This document shows positions 1-9,266 of a stretch of 64,000 nt of DNA, piece by piece. The position numbers were made by a program, and so were the translations under genes. Source of the stretch: Sphingobacterium spiritivorum ATCC 33861 (lineage in GTDB: Bacteria; Bacteroidota; Bacteroidia; Sphingobacteriales; Sphingobacteriaceae); assembly GCF_000143765.1 (NCBI RefSeq), contig NZ_GL379773.1:310001-374000 (forward strand), given 5' to 3'. The notes under the pieces were generated by a model. The model made no database searches. It was given only the letters and a program-made list of their open reading frames with translations, and was not told the origin of the DNA. Each line of letters starts with the position of its first letter. The first letter of the stretch is position 1.

Positions 1-464
1 AATGCACCCATAAGGAAATATTTCAAAGAAGCTTCATTCGAAGCAAAATCCTGCTTTCTGATACCGACAAGAATATATAATGCGACCGACATAATCTCTA
101 TACCGATAAAAAGCATAGCAAAATTATGATAGGAATTGACTAATATAGCTCCAGTCAGTGAGAACAGAATTAAAGCATAATATTCTGCAACATGCTCACT
201 GATAGACCAAAAATATTCTTTGGAAAGTAACAGTACTAATGCCGTAATGAGAATAGAAAGTACAGAAAAACCTATAGCGAAGTGATCGAATATGATCATA
301 CCGCTGTAAAGCGGTTCGGCAACTTTGTTCCAATCCAGTATTAGAAAAACCAATGCACCGGCCAATCCCAGCAGTGTAACAGGCAATAAGGCATTTTTAG
401 CCTTATACAGTCCCATGTATAACACTAATATTCCTAATAAAGACAGCGTAATAATCGCACCCAT
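1..464 (-). CDS. nuoN: NADH-quinone oxidoreductase subunit N (partial, 3' end outside window)
   Basis: This is the N-terminal part of the antiporter-like membrane subunit NuoN of complex I. Translating the minus strand from the ATG at 462-464 gives MGAIITLSLLGILVLYMG and then hydrophobic segments, including NFAMLFIGIEIMSVALYIL, which carries the conserved Glu in a membrane helix (IEIMS), and an ASNEASLKYF-like segment typical of NuoN. The frame stays open to base 1, so the C-terminal two thirds lie outside the window. It starts 34 bp after nuoM ends, which is the usual last position of a nuoA-N operon. The ATG was chosen because the membrane protein begins directly there. Subunit assignment is firm; the length is unknown. 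Confidence 0.9.
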   Translation of the reverse strand, partial: MGAIITLSLLGILVLYMGLYKAKNALLPVTLLGLAGALVFLILDWNKVAEPLYSGMIIFDHFAIGFSVLSILITALVLLLSKEYFWSISEHVAEYYALILFSLTGAILVNSYHNFAMLFIGIEIMSVALYILVGIRKQDFASNEASLKYFLMGA

Positions 465-498
465 AAATAAATCGTTCTAATATTTTGTCGCTATAATT

Positions 499-1944
499 CT
501 AAAATTTCACTTGCTGAAGCAATTGTTGTACAGAAGCTTCTGACAAGCCCAATAAACCATTTGGAGTCACACCGATATAAATAATGGCTATCACAACAAT
601 ACTCAACAATACTATTTCATGCCCGTTGATATCCGTAACATGACTATTTTGTTCCTTCAAGGGGCCCAACATAGATTTTTGATAAAGACGCAGCATGTAT
701 ACCGCCCCTAAAATCAGTGTCAGACCGGCAAATACAGCATACCAGAACCCGTATTTATAGACCCCCATCAACAATAAAAATTCTCCTACAAAACCATTTG
801 TTAATGGCAGCCCTACAGCCCCCATTACAATGATCAGGAAGAATATGGCCAGATTCGGCATACGCTTGGCTAATCCCCCAAGATCAGCCAGAGATCTGGT
901 TCCGGTCTTACTGGCTATAATATCCAACACATAGAATAGCCCGATAACAGATATACCGTGATTGATCATCTGTATCATCGCTCCCTGTAATCCTTGCAGA
1001 TTCCATGCAAACACCCCTGCACTGATCAGCCCCACGTGTGCGATAGAAGAATACGCAATCAGGCGTTTTATATCTTTTTGCTGAATAGCAATAATAGAAG
1101 CATATACAATTCCGATAACCGCTAATATCATAGCAATATGGCCATATTCGGCGACACCCTCCGGTGCAATCGGAATCAACCAGCGGATCAAACCATAAAT
1201 ACCCATTTTTAACATAATACCCGCCAGTAACATCGTACCTGCAGTCGGTGCATTGGTATAAGTATTAGGTTGCCATGTATGAAACGGAAACAAAGGAATC
1301 TTAATGGCAAAAGCGAGAAAGAATGCCCAGAAAATCCAGCGCTGTACAGATCCGGTCAGATCAAGTGCAGCAAAAGAACTCCATTCAAAATCCTTATTGA
1401 CAGTCTGTTGTTGCAAATAGATGATCGCAACCAACATAAAAATACTTCCGAGGAAAGTATAAACAAAAAACTTAAGATTGACACGTATACGGTCACCTTC
1501 GCCCCAAAGTGCACAGATAAAGTAAATCGGAATCAATGCAATCTCCCATCCTACATAAAATGTAAAAGCATCTAATGCAGTGAATACCAATACCAGACCG
1601 GCTTGCATAAAAGCGACCAAAGCATAAAGATTACCCTTGTACGTTTTAGAGAACGTTGATAATACGATCAAAGGCATAAGTGCATTTGTCAGTAAAACCA
1701 GAGGCAAACTAATTCCATCCAGTCCGATATGAAAATGTATCCCTAAACTCTCAATCCAGCTATAGTTTTGTTCAAACTGAACACTGGCATCAGGGACAAA
1801 CTGACACAAAAAAGGAATCGTGAAAGCTAATTGCAGTAAAGACAAAGTCAATGCAATGATCTTAGCAGGTTGCGAATTCTTCACAAATGCCAGAACACCA
1901 GCACTAATCAGTGGTAATAAAAGTAGTATAAAAAGGTTAGTCAT
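499..1944 (-). CDS. nuoM: NADH-quinone oxidoreductase subunit M
   Basis: NuoM is one of three antiporter-like subunits that pump protons in the membrane arm of complex I. The 481-residue product has about 14 predicted membrane segments. It keeps the charged residues of the family: Glu134 in the helix VGWEIALIPI, Lys215 in FAIKIPLFPFHTW and Lys246 in AGIMLKMGIYG. The length is normal for NuoM. It sits 17 bp downstream of nuoL and 34 bp upstream of nuoN, so it is clearly co-transcribed with the other nuo genes. No separate promoter or terminator is visible around it. Confidence 0.97.
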   Translation of the reverse strand: MTNLFILLLLPLISAGVLAFVKNSQPAKIIALTLSLLQLAFTIPFLCQFVPDASVQFEQNYSWIESLGIHFHIGLDGISLPLVLLTNALMPLIVLSTFSKTYKGNLYALVAFMQAGLVLVFTALDAFTFYVGWEIALIPIYFICALWGEGDRIRVNLKFFVYTFLGSIFMLVAIIYLQQQTVNKDFEWSSFAALDLTGSVQRWIFWAFFLAFAIKIPLFPFHTWQPNTYTNAPTAGTMLLAGIMLKMGIYGLIRWLIPIAPEGVAEYGHIAMILAVIGIVYASIIAIQQKDIKRLIAYSSIAHVGLISAGVFAWNLQGLQGAMIQMINHGISVIGLFYVLDIIASKTGTRSLADLGGLAKRMPNLAIFFLIIVMGAVGLPLTNGFVGEFLLLMGVYKYGFWYAVFAGLTLILGAVYMLRLYQKSMLGPLKEQNSHVTDINGHEIVLLSIVVIAIIYIGVTPNGLLGLSEASVQQLLQQVKF

Positions 1945-1961
1945 CTATACAATTATTTTCA

Positions 1962-3881
1962 TTAAACGCTTAAAATTCCATATACAAACAATACAACCAC
2001 AGCAACGACCATCATGAAGATATAGAATCCAACATGACCATTCTGCAGTTGACGGATTCCTTTTCCTGAAGAGACAAACAAATTGCCGATACCGTTAACG
2101 ATACCATCTATACCCGAACGATCTATTACTTTATATAAGAATCTTGAAAATGCATTAAGAGGTTTTACAATAACACTATCGTAAAGCTCATCTACATACA
2201 GCTTGTGATAAGATAATTTATGCAGTCCGCTATCTTCCAAAGCATCAGATTTTGGTACATATCCTCTTTTTACATATCGTCCGTATGCCACTACAGCCAT
2301 AATCACTGCCGCTAAAGCAGATACAGCCATTAAAATATATTCCGTCTGATGATCAATATGGAAAGTTCCTTTGATGGATTGGCTGTCTGCAAATACAGGA
2401 GCCAGGAAGTTAGCAAGCTTATGTCCTCCACCCAAAGCCTCAGGAATATTCATCAGTCCACCCACTGCTGCCAGAACTGCCAATATAATTAAGGGGAGAG
2501 TCATGGAAACAGGCGACTCGTGAAGATGATGCTTTTGCTCTTCTGTTCCACGGAATGTACCAAAGAATGTAAGATACAACAGTCTGAACATATAAAAGGC
2601 AGTACAAAGGGCGGCAATAAATCCTATTGTCCACAACAGTTTATTCTCGGCAAAGGCAAAGGCCAGTATCTCATCCTTAGAGAAGAATCCTGATAAAGGA
2701 GGAATACCTGCTATCGCAATCGTACCAATGAGCATGGTAAAATAAGTCACAGGTAACTTCTTACGAAGTCCTCCCATCTTACGCATATCCTGCTCATCAC
2801 TCATCGCATGAATGACAGATCCTGCTCCGAGAAATAATAGTGCTTTAAAAAATGCATGCGTCAGAACATGGAAGAAAGCACCTGTAAAAGCACCTACACC
2901 CAAACCTAAAAACATATAACCCAGCTGGGAAACAGTTGAATAGGCCAGTACTTTCTTAATATCATTCTGAGTCAGTGCAATAAACGCCGCCAATAAAGCC
3001 GTTGCCACACCAATGATGGCAATAATCTGCATCGTTACCGGTGAAAGCGTAAACATAATGTTAGATCTTGCTATCATATAAATACCCGCAGTAACCATAG
3101 TTGCGGCATGGATAAGTGCCGATACAGGAGTTGGTCCTGCCATGGCATCAGGCAGCCACGTAAACAATGGGATTTGTGCAGATTTACCGGTGGCAGCTAT
3201 AAATAATAAGATCGTGATGACAAGCAAAGAGGTGTCACCCATAGCCAGTTCTTTTGCTTTAGGAAATACGGAAGCAAACTCTAATGACCCGAAGGCATAA
3301 AAGATAAAGAAAACAGCTAAAAGAAAACCAAGATCCCCTATCCGGTTCATTACAAATGCTTTTTTTGCTGCTGATGCATAGGAGTCATTAGTATACCAGA
3401 ATCCGATCAGCAAATAGGAGCATAGACCTACACCTTCCCAGCCAATAAACATGACTAAATAGTTAGAGCCTAAGACCAATAGCAACATAAAGAAGATAAA
3501 CAGATTGAGATAAGCGAAAAACTTACCAAAGCCCTTATCCTTATGCATATATCCGATAGAATATACATGTATCAGAAAGCCTATTCCTGTAACGATCAGC
3601 AACATAATAGAACTCAGAGGATCCACTAAGAAAGATAGGGAAATACTTAAATTGCCAACTTTAATCCAATTGAAGATTTCTTGTGTAAATACGGCTGCGT
3701 CTCCGGCAACTCTGGCCTCATATACGGTCGAGAATATTCCGCAACTGATCAGGAAAGACGCCAGCACTACTCCGCTTCCAATAACTCCGATAAGAGACTT
3801 GGGAAGGATATGCTGACCGATTCCATTGATTAAAAAACCAATTAACGGTAAGAGAGGGATCAACCAAATTAATTCAATCAT
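1962..3881 (-). CDS. nuoL: NADH-quinone oxidoreductase subunit L
   Basis: NuoL is the distal proton-pumping subunit of complex I and carries the long lateral helix along the membrane arm. The 639-residue product shows the family's key residues: Glu149 in FIGWEGVGLCSYLL, Lys233 in TGKSAQIPLFTWLPDAM and His258 in SALIHAATMVTAG. The C-terminal third, roughly residues 510-639, has the spaced membrane segments expected for the lateral helix and final anchor. It starts 27 bp after nuoK and precedes nuoM by 17 bp. Length and motifs are those of a complete, functional NuoL. Confidence 0.97.
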   Translation of the reverse strand: MIELIWLIPLLPLIGFLINGIGQHILPKSLIGVIGSGVVLASFLISCGIFSTVYEARVAGDAAVFTQEIFNWIKVGNLSISLSFLVDPLSSIMLLIVTGIGFLIHVYSIGYMHKDKGFGKFFAYLNLFIFFMLLLVLGSNYLVMFIGWEGVGLCSYLLIGFWYTNDSYASAAKKAFVMNRIGDLGFLLAVFFIFYAFGSLEFASVFPKAKELAMGDTSLLVITILLFIAATGKSAQIPLFTWLPDAMAGPTPVSALIHAATMVTAGIYMIARSNIMFTLSPVTMQIIAIIGVATALLAAFIALTQNDIKKVLAYSTVSQLGYMFLGLGVGAFTGAFFHVLTHAFFKALLFLGAGSVIHAMSDEQDMRKMGGLRKKLPVTYFTMLIGTIAIAGIPPLSGFFSKDEILAFAFAENKLLWTIGFIAALCTAFYMFRLLYLTFFGTFRGTEEQKHHLHESPVSMTLPLIILAVLAAVGGLMNIPEALGGGHKLANFLAPVFADSQSIKGTFHIDHQTEYILMAVSALAAVIMAVVAYGRYVKRGYVPKSDALEDSGLHKLSYHKLYVDELYDSVIVKPLNAFSRFLYKVIDRSGIDGIVNGIGNLFVSSGKGIRQLQNGHVGFYIFMMVVAVVVLFVYGILSV

Positions 3882-3908
3882 ACTTATAATACCTTAATCT
3901 TCTAAATG

Positions 3909-4238
3909 TTACCAACGCAATCGACTTAACGATTCAATATCAACTGATTTGGTATTTCGATATACCATAATAATAATCGCAAGACCGACAGCCACTTCTG
4001 CCGCAGCCAGTGCCATAATGAAAAATACAAATACCTGTCCGCTGGGGTCTCCGTGATGAGAAGAAAATGCGGCCAGCAACAGATTGACAGCATTCAGCAT
4101 CAGCTCAATAGACATCATGATAATGATGACATTGCGTCTGATCAAAACACCAATCACTCCGATTGCAAAAATGATACTGCAAAAAATCAGATAATGATTT
4201 AATGGTACCCCTTGTATATGTTGAACAATATTATCCAT
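3909..4238 (-). CDS. nuoK: NADH-quinone oxidoreductase subunit K
   Basis: NuoK is the small three-helix membrane subunit that links the antiporter-like subunits to NuoH in complex I. The product has 109 residues, normal for the family, with three membrane helices. Both conserved intramembrane glutamates are present: Glu45 in SIELMLNAVNL and Glu81 in ALAAAEVAVGLAI. Its start overlaps the end of nuoJ by 8 bp, implying translational coupling. The next gene, nuoL, follows after 27 bp. Confidence 0.96.
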   Translation of the reverse strand: MDNIVQHIQGVPLNHYLIFCSIIFAIGVIGVLIRRNVIIIMMSIELMLNAVNLLLAAFSSHHGDPSGQVFVFFIMALAAAEVAVGLAIIIMVYRNTKSVDIESLSRLRW

Positions 4239-4734
4239 TTACTTTCTTAGTATCTTTTTTAGCCAGTAAAACTGCTCCTACCATTGCCGTTAGCAACAGA
4301 ATAGAAGAAATTTCAAAAGGCAGTAAAAATTTATCAAACAGAACCTCTCCTAATTGCTTCACCAGTCCGATAGACGGTTGGGCGACTACATCACCATTGT
4401 CAATTTCAATGATCCGTAAAGATCCGAGAACCACGACCAGTAGACACATTCCTGCTACTGCGCCCATAACCTTCACCACTCCGGACCGCATGGGTTCGGA
4501 TTCCTTATTGAGATTGAGGAGCATCAGGACAAACAGAAAGAGTACCATGATCGCCCCCATATAGACAATGAAATTGACTACAGCCAGAAACTGGGCATTC
4601 AACAGAATGTAATGTACTGTAAAGGTGAAAAACGTAATAACCAAATACAGAACACTATGTACAGGATTCTTTGTGAAAATGGTCATTAACGCAAAGAAAA
4701 TAGACAAAAAAGCTACAAAATAAAATATCGTCAT
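4231..4734 (-). CDS. nuoJ: NADH-quinone oxidoreductase subunit J
   Basis: NuoJ is a five-helix membrane subunit of complex I; its third helix rearranges during turnover in known structures. The 167-residue product has the family pattern PVHSVLYLVITFF followed by NFIVYMGAIMVLFLFVLMLLN, a well conserved glycine-containing helix. It begins 7 bp after nuoI and overlaps nuoK by 8 bp. Length is typical. Assignment rests on both the sequence and its place between nuoI and nuoK. Confidence 0.95.
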   Translation of the reverse strand: MTIFYFVAFLSIFFALMTIFTKNPVHSVLYLVITFFTFTVHYILLNAQFLAVVNFIVYMGAIMVLFLFVLMLLNLNKESEPMRSGVVKVMGAVAGMCLLVVVLGSLRIIEIDNGDVVAQPSIGLVKQLGEVLFDKFLLPFEISSILLLTAMVGAVLLAKKDTKKVNG

Positions 4735-4741
4735 CTGCTAA

Positions 4742-5266
4742 TTAGGTTATACTCTTTTGCTGAAGCTGAGTTATATCAAACTTAGGTTCTACCAATTTAT
4801 CTTTTCCATATATAAAATCCTTGCGCAGGTAGGAAGCCGTTACGTGAGGACCATCCAGATAGATGGCCTCTTTAGGGCAGGCTTCTTCACACAATCCGCA
4901 AAAGATACAGCGCAACATATTGATCTCATATACTGCTGCATATTTTTCTTCCCGGTACAGATTCTCTTCACCTTTTTGACGCTCGGCGGCAGTCATTGTA
5001 ATCGCTTCCGCAGGACATGAAAGTGCACAAAGTCCGCATGCTGTACAGCGCTCTCTTCCCTGCTCGTCACGTTTCAGTGAGTGCTGTCCCCTAAAATTCT
5101 TAGAATAAGGCCGGATTTGTTCCGGATACTTAACCGTCGGAATTTTTTTGAAAAAATGTCGTAAAGTAATGGCAAGTCCCTTGGCGATGGCAGGCAAATA
5201 CATGCGCTCCCAAATGTTCATGGGCTTTTGCTCCAGTACTTTCTTTCTATTTGATAATGATTGCAT
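4742..5266 (-). CDS. nuoI: NADH-quinone oxidoreductase subunit I (two 4Fe-4S ferredoxin domain)
   Basis: NuoI carries two tetranuclear iron-sulfur clusters (N6a and N6b) that pass electrons to NuoB in the connecting arm of complex I. The 174-residue product has both CxxCxxCxxxC motifs: Cys74, 77, 80 and 84 in CTACGLCALSCPAEA, and Cys120, 123, 126 and 130 in CIFCGLCEEACPKEA. The N-terminal 40 residues are basic and amphipathic, as expected for membrane-surface contact. It lies 33 bp after nuoH and 7 bp before nuoJ. Confidence 0.97.
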   Translation of the reverse strand: MQSLSNRKKVLEQKPMNIWERMYLPAIAKGLAITLRHFFKKIPTVKYPEQIRPYSKNFRGQHSLKRDEQGRERCTACGLCALSCPAEAITMTAAERQKGEENLYREEKYAAVYEINMLRCIFCGLCEEACPKEAIYLDGPHVTASYLRKDFIYGKDKLVEPKFDITQLQQKSIT

Positions 5267-5299
5267 CCTGATTCTAGTTTAAATAATCCCTACACACTC

Positions 5300-6337
5300 C
5301 TAAAAATACGTGTCCTTGACTATCGTAATAATACCGGTCAACACAATATTGGCAATAGCTAACGGAATCAAAATTTTCCAGCCCAGTTTCATCAACTGAT
5401 CATAGCGGAAGCGCGGAAGTGTCCAGCGAATCCACATAAAGAAAAAGATAAAGCCAAATATTTTAAGAAAAAATACGATAACTCCAATAATAGTAATCCA
5501 GTTTTGGGATAATCCCAGATCATTCATAAATGGAAAGTTATACCCTCCGAAGTACAGAGCTGCCATCAATGCAGACGACACAAACATATTGATATACTCC
5601 GAGAACATATACAGCCCAAGTTTCATAGAGGAGTATTCTGTATGATATCCACCCACAAGTTCTGTTTCACACTCAGGTAAATCAAACGGCACACGATTAC
5701 ATTCTGCAAAAGCACAAACCATAAACAGTAAGAATCCCAGAGGTTGTACCCAGATATTCCAATTTACAAAACCTGTTTGCTGCGCAACAATAGTACCGAT
5801 AGACAGCGTTTGTGTCACCATCAGTAAAGCGATCAGGGATAATCCCATAGCAATCTCATAGCTGATACTCTGCGATGCTGCGCGTATAGCTCCCATCAGG
5901 GAAAATTTATTATTTGAGGCCCATCCTCCCAGCATAATACCGTATACTCCTAAGGCAACAACTCCGAAAATATAAAGCACACCGACATTGATATCTGCAA
6001 CCTGAAGAGAGATGGTACGTTCTCCTATTGTGAGCGTCTGTCCCCAGGGAATAATAGCCGAACTTATACAAGCGGTAATAATAGCAATAGTAGGCCCCAG
6101 AATAAAAAGAGCTTTATGTGCACCTGCCGGAATTATTTCTTCTTTGAAAAAGAACTTCCCACCATCACACAAAGGCTGCAATAGTCCGAATATACCTGCA
6201 CGATCCGGCCCGTACCGATCCTGCATAAATCCCGCAATCTTCCGCTCTGCCAGCGTAGAATACATCGCAATGACAAGTGTCACTACGAAAATAATGACGA
6301 CTAAAACGGACTTCTCTATAATGAAAGCTGTTTCCAT
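5300..6337 (-). CDS. nuoH: NADH-quinone oxidoreductase subunit H
   Basis: NuoH is the membrane subunit that forms most of the quinone chamber of complex I together with NuoB and NuoD. The 345-residue protein has eight or nine membrane helices and the family signature AERKIAGFMQDRYGPDRAG near residues 29-47. Other conserved stretches include RVPFDLPECETELVGGYHTEY, rich in acidic residues that line the entrance to the proton path, and WIRWTLPRFRYDQLM near the C-terminus. It starts 14 bp after nuoG and ends 33 bp before nuoI. Confidence 0.97.
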   Translation of the reverse strand: METAFIIEKSVLVVIIFVVTLVIAMYSTLAERKIAGFMQDRYGPDRAGIFGLLQPLCDGGKFFFKEEIIPAGAHKALFILGPTIAIITACISSAIIPWGQTLTIGERTISLQVADINVGVLYIFGVVALGVYGIMLGGWASNNKFSLMGAIRAASQSISYEIAMGLSLIALLMVTQTLSIGTIVAQQTGFVNWNIWVQPLGFLLFMVCAFAECNRVPFDLPECETELVGGYHTEYSSMKLGLYMFSEYINMFVSSALMAALYFGGYNFPFMNDLGLSQNWITIIGVIVFFLKIFGFIFFFMWIRWTLPRFRYDQLMKLGWKILIPLAIANIVLTGIITIVKDTYF

Positions 6338-6351
6338 GCTTATATTTTATA

Positions 6352-7365
6352 CTATTTTAGTTTTTCAGTTCTTGCTAATTGTTCTTCATTTGCCTCCTGC
6401 AGTTCCAGATCCGGCTTAATAACCGGTGGCGGATTAAACTCAGGATAATGATTTGCACCGATTACCGAATCTTTATCAACCGGTGTTGGTTCTTCCAGTA
6501 TCCAGTCATCCGTATGCTTTTTATCAAAACGGCAGGTGTTACAGATAAACTCTTCCACTTCACCAAACTCATCTTTACGAGCCGTTACACGCAGTACTTC
6601 CGTACCTCTGTTCCATAAGGTCACCTTACCTGAACAGGTCGGGCAGTCACGATGTGCATCTACCGGTTTTGTAAACCACACACGGTTTTTAAAACGGAAA
6701 GTCTTATCTGTCAATGCTCCCACCGGGCATACATCTATGACATTTCCCGAAAAGTCATTGTCTACAGCTTTAGCAATATAGGTGGAAATCTCAGCATGAT
6801 CTCCTCTGTTAAGAATACCATGCACACGATTATTCGTAATCTGATCTGCTGTAAATACACATCTGTAGCACAGAATGCAACGATTCATGTGTAGTTGGAT
6901 CTTATCTCCGATATCTATACGTTCAAAAGTCCGGCGATCAAATTCATAACGGGTTCCTTCGCTGCCATGTTCATAGCCCAGATCCTGAAGTTTACATTCT
7001 CCCGCCTGATCACATACAGGACAATCCAAAGGATGATTGATCAACAACATTTCGACCACACCTTTTCTTGCTTCCACTACTTCAGGAGAAGTGATATTCA
7101 GCACTTCCATTCCATCCATAACTGTTGTACGACAAGAAGCCACCAGTTTAGGCATAGGACGAGGATCTTTCTCGGATCCTTTACTTACTTTTACCAAACA
7201 TGTACGGCATTTACCGCCACTTCCTTCTAACTTGGAATAATAGCACATTGCCGGAGGAACAATATCGCCTCCTATCTGACGGGCAGCATTCAAAATAGTT
7301 GTTCCAGGAGCTACTTCTACAGGAATTCCATCTATGCTAACCTTGAATTTAACGTCTTCTGCCAT
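6352..7365 (-). CDS. nuoG: NADH-quinone oxidoreductase subunit G, short form without the molybdopterin-like domain
   Basis: NuoG holds iron-sulfur clusters that carry electrons from NuoF/E towards NuoI. Visible ligands in order are: a [2Fe-2S] set Cys41, 53, 56 and 78; a His-Cys3 set His111, Cys115, 118 and 124; and a [4Fe-4S] set Cys163, 166, 169 and Cys213 (CILCYRC and CPVGA). A further four cysteines, Cys241/244 and Cys275/278, sit in a small following domain. At 337 residues it stops there, whereas many NuoG proteins are about 700-900 residues with a large molybdopterin-oxidoreductase-like C-terminal domain. The frame has a clean stop 14 bp before nuoH, so this is a genuine short form rather than a broken gene. 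The last 45 residues are Pro/Glu-rich and probably flexible. Confidence 0.93.
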   Translation of the reverse strand: MAEDVKFKVSIDGIPVEVAPGTTILNAARQIGGDIVPPAMCYYSKLEGSGGKCRTCLVKVSKGSEKDPRPMPKLVASCRTTVMDGMEVLNITSPEVVEARKGVVEMLLINHPLDCPVCDQAGECKLQDLGYEHGSEGTRYEFDRRTFERIDIGDKIQLHMNRCILCYRCVFTADQITNNRVHGILNRGDHAEISTYIAKAVDNDFSGNVIDVCPVGALTDKTFRFKNRVWFTKPVDAHRDCPTCSGKVTLWNRGTEVLRVTARKDEFGEVEEFICNTCRFDKKHTDDWILEEPTPVDKDSVIGANHYPEFNPPPVIKPDLELQEANEEQLARTEKLK

Positions 7366-7386
7366 TTTCTACTTTCCTTTAATATT

Positions 7387-8739
7387 TTAAACAACCGGTG
7401 TTAACGGATCTGCATAATGTGCTAAGCCGTAATTTCGGCTTGTCGCTTCACCGGCGCTGGTAATATGCCACTCAAATTCATCCCTGAAATGTCTGATCGC
7501 TGCTGCCACAGGCCATGCAGCGGCATCTCCTAACGGACAGATTGTATTTCCTTCAATCTTCCGCTGTACATCCCATAACAGATCAATATCTGCCATAGAT
7601 CCCTTACCTATTTCTATTTTATGAAGGATCTTTTCCATCCAGCCGGTTCCTTCACGACATGGCGAACACTGTCCGCAACTTTCGTGATGATAAAAACGGG
7701 TAAAGTTCCAGGTATTGCGTACAATACATTGATCTTCATCAAAAGCAATAAAACCTCCTGACCCCAACATCGTACCTGTTGCAAAACCTCCGTCAGCCAA
7801 TGATTCATAGCTCATCAGCCGGCTTTCTCCATTAATAGTTTTAGTAATAAGGTTTGCCGGTAAAATCGGAACAGAAGAACCTCCTGCCACCACGGCCTTC
7901 AATCGTTTACCGTTGGCGATACCACCACAATATTCATCGGAATAAATAAATTCCTCAACAGGCAATCCCAATTCGATCTCATATACTCCCGGTTTGGCTA
8001 CATTACCTCCCGCAGAGATCAGTTTTGTTCCGGTACTGCGGTCTATTCCGATTTTTGCATACTCCTCTCCGCCATCATTGATGATAGGAACAGTCGCTGC
8101 AATAGACTCGACATTATTAACTACAGTAGGGCATCCGTATAAACCTGCTACCGCCGGAAACGGAGGTTTAATACGTGGATTTCCCCTTTTACCCTCAAGG
8201 GATTCCAAAAGAGCAGTCTCTTCTCCACAGATATAAGCACCACCACCCGGTTGTACATAAATCTCCAGATCATATCCCGTACCCAAAATATTCTTTCCCA
8301 GAAATCCCGCATGCTTTGCTTCAGCAATAGCCTTTTCCAGAATGCGGATCTGAGGCATCATTTCTCCTCTGACATAGATATAAGAAGTATTGGCTCCCAA
8401 TGCATAGCTGGATACGATCATGCCTTCAACAAGTGCGTGAGGTATATGTGTCATCAGGAAACGATCTTTAAATGTTCCTGGTTCAGATTCGTCACCATTG
8501 CAGACCAGATAGCGGGGTACGCCTTCCGGTTTTGCCAGAAAACTCCATTTCATACCCGTAGGGAATCCTGCTCCGCCACGACCACGAAGTCCGGATTTCT
8601 TGACCTCTTCTACTACATCATCCGGAGACATCGATTTCAATGCCTTTTCAACAGCACGATATCCGCCCTGCTGCCGGTATACTTCGAATGTATGGATACC
8701 GGGAACATTTATATGTGTTAGTAATAACTTACGAGCCAT
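7387..8739 (-). CDS. nuoF: NADH-quinone oxidoreductase subunit F (NADH- and FMN-binding)
   Basis: NuoF oxidises NADH, with FMN and one [4Fe-4S] cluster (N3), at the tip of the peripheral arm of complex I. The 450-residue product has the glycine-rich nucleotide-binding segment GLRGRGGAGFPTGMKW at residues 50-65, a second glycine-rich stretch near residues 164-172 (PGGGAYICGEE), and the cluster ligands Cys355, 358 and 361 (CGQCSPC) with Cys401 (TICPLGD). It starts 11 bp after nuoE and ends 21 bp before nuoG. Length and motifs are complete. Confidence 0.97.
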   Translation of the reverse strand: MARKLLLTHINVPGIHTFEVYRQQGGYRAVEKALKSMSPDDVVEEVKKSGLRGRGGAGFPTGMKWSFLAKPEGVPRYLVCNGDESEPGTFKDRFLMTHIPHALVEGMIVSSYALGANTSYIYVRGEMMPQIRILEKAIAEAKHAGFLGKNILGTGYDLEIYVQPGGGAYICGEETALLESLEGKRGNPRIKPPFPAVAGLYGCPTVVNNVESIAATVPIINDGGEEYAKIGIDRSTGTKLISAGGNVAKPGVYEIELGLPVEEFIYSDEYCGGIANGKRLKAVVAGGSSVPILPANLITKTINGESRLMSYESLADGGFATGTMLGSGGFIAFDEDQCIVRNTWNFTRFYHHESCGQCSPCREGTGWMEKILHKIEIGKGSMADIDLLWDVQRKIEGNTICPLGDAAAWPVAAAIRHFRDEFEWHITSAGEATSRNYGLAHYADPLTPVV

Positions 8740-8750
8740 CTCCTAGGTAA

Positions 8751-9266
8751 TTAATTTTTTTCTTTCAATTCGTTTATGAGCTTATCCACGCTTTCCTCGG
8801 TCAGATTCTCATAGAATGTATAATCCGGACCAATCTGTAACACAGGACCAAACCCGCAGGCAGCAACACATTCCACTCCTCTCCATGAAAAAAGTCCGTC
8901 AGGAGTGACCTCTCCTTCTTTTACCCCTAAGCGGTTTTCAATATGCGTCATGATTTTCTCCGCTCCCACAAGACAACAAGGTCCTGTACGACATACCTCA
9001 AGAACATATTTTCCTTTAGGCTCCAGAAAATACATAGTATAGAACGTGGCCACTTCGTATACTTCAATAGGTTGTATATCCAGATAATGTGCTACCTTAT
9101 CCATTGCATCCACACTCAGCCAGCCAAATTCAGCCTGAACCAAATGTAAAACAGGTAATAATGCAGATTTCTGTTTACCTTCCGGATAACGGGACACCAC
9201 TTCTCCGAACTTTTGCAAAAGTTCAGCAGAAAATTCTACGGGCTGACTTTCTTTAACACTAAGCAT
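8751..9266 (-). CDS. nuoE: NADH-quinone oxidoreductase subunit E ([2Fe-2S] thioredoxin-like)
   Basis: NuoE pairs with NuoF and carries the off-pathway [2Fe-2S] cluster N1a in a thioredoxin-like fold. The 171-residue product has the ligands Cys92 and Cys97 (VCRTGPC) and Cys133 and Cys137 (CVAAC). The helical N-terminal region with YPEGKQKSALLPVLHLVQ is typical. Its start codon overlaps the end of nuoD by 8 bp, suggesting translational coupling, and nuoF follows after 11 bp. Confidence 0.96.
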   Translation of the reverse strand: MLSVKESQPVEFSAELLQKFGEVVSRYPEGKQKSALLPVLHLVQAEFGWLSVDAMDKVAHYLDIQPIEVYEVATFYTMYFLEPKGKYVLEVCRTGPCCLVGAEKIMTHIENRLGVKEGEVTPDGLFSWRGVECVAACGFGPVLQIGPDYTFYENLTEESVDKLINELKEKN

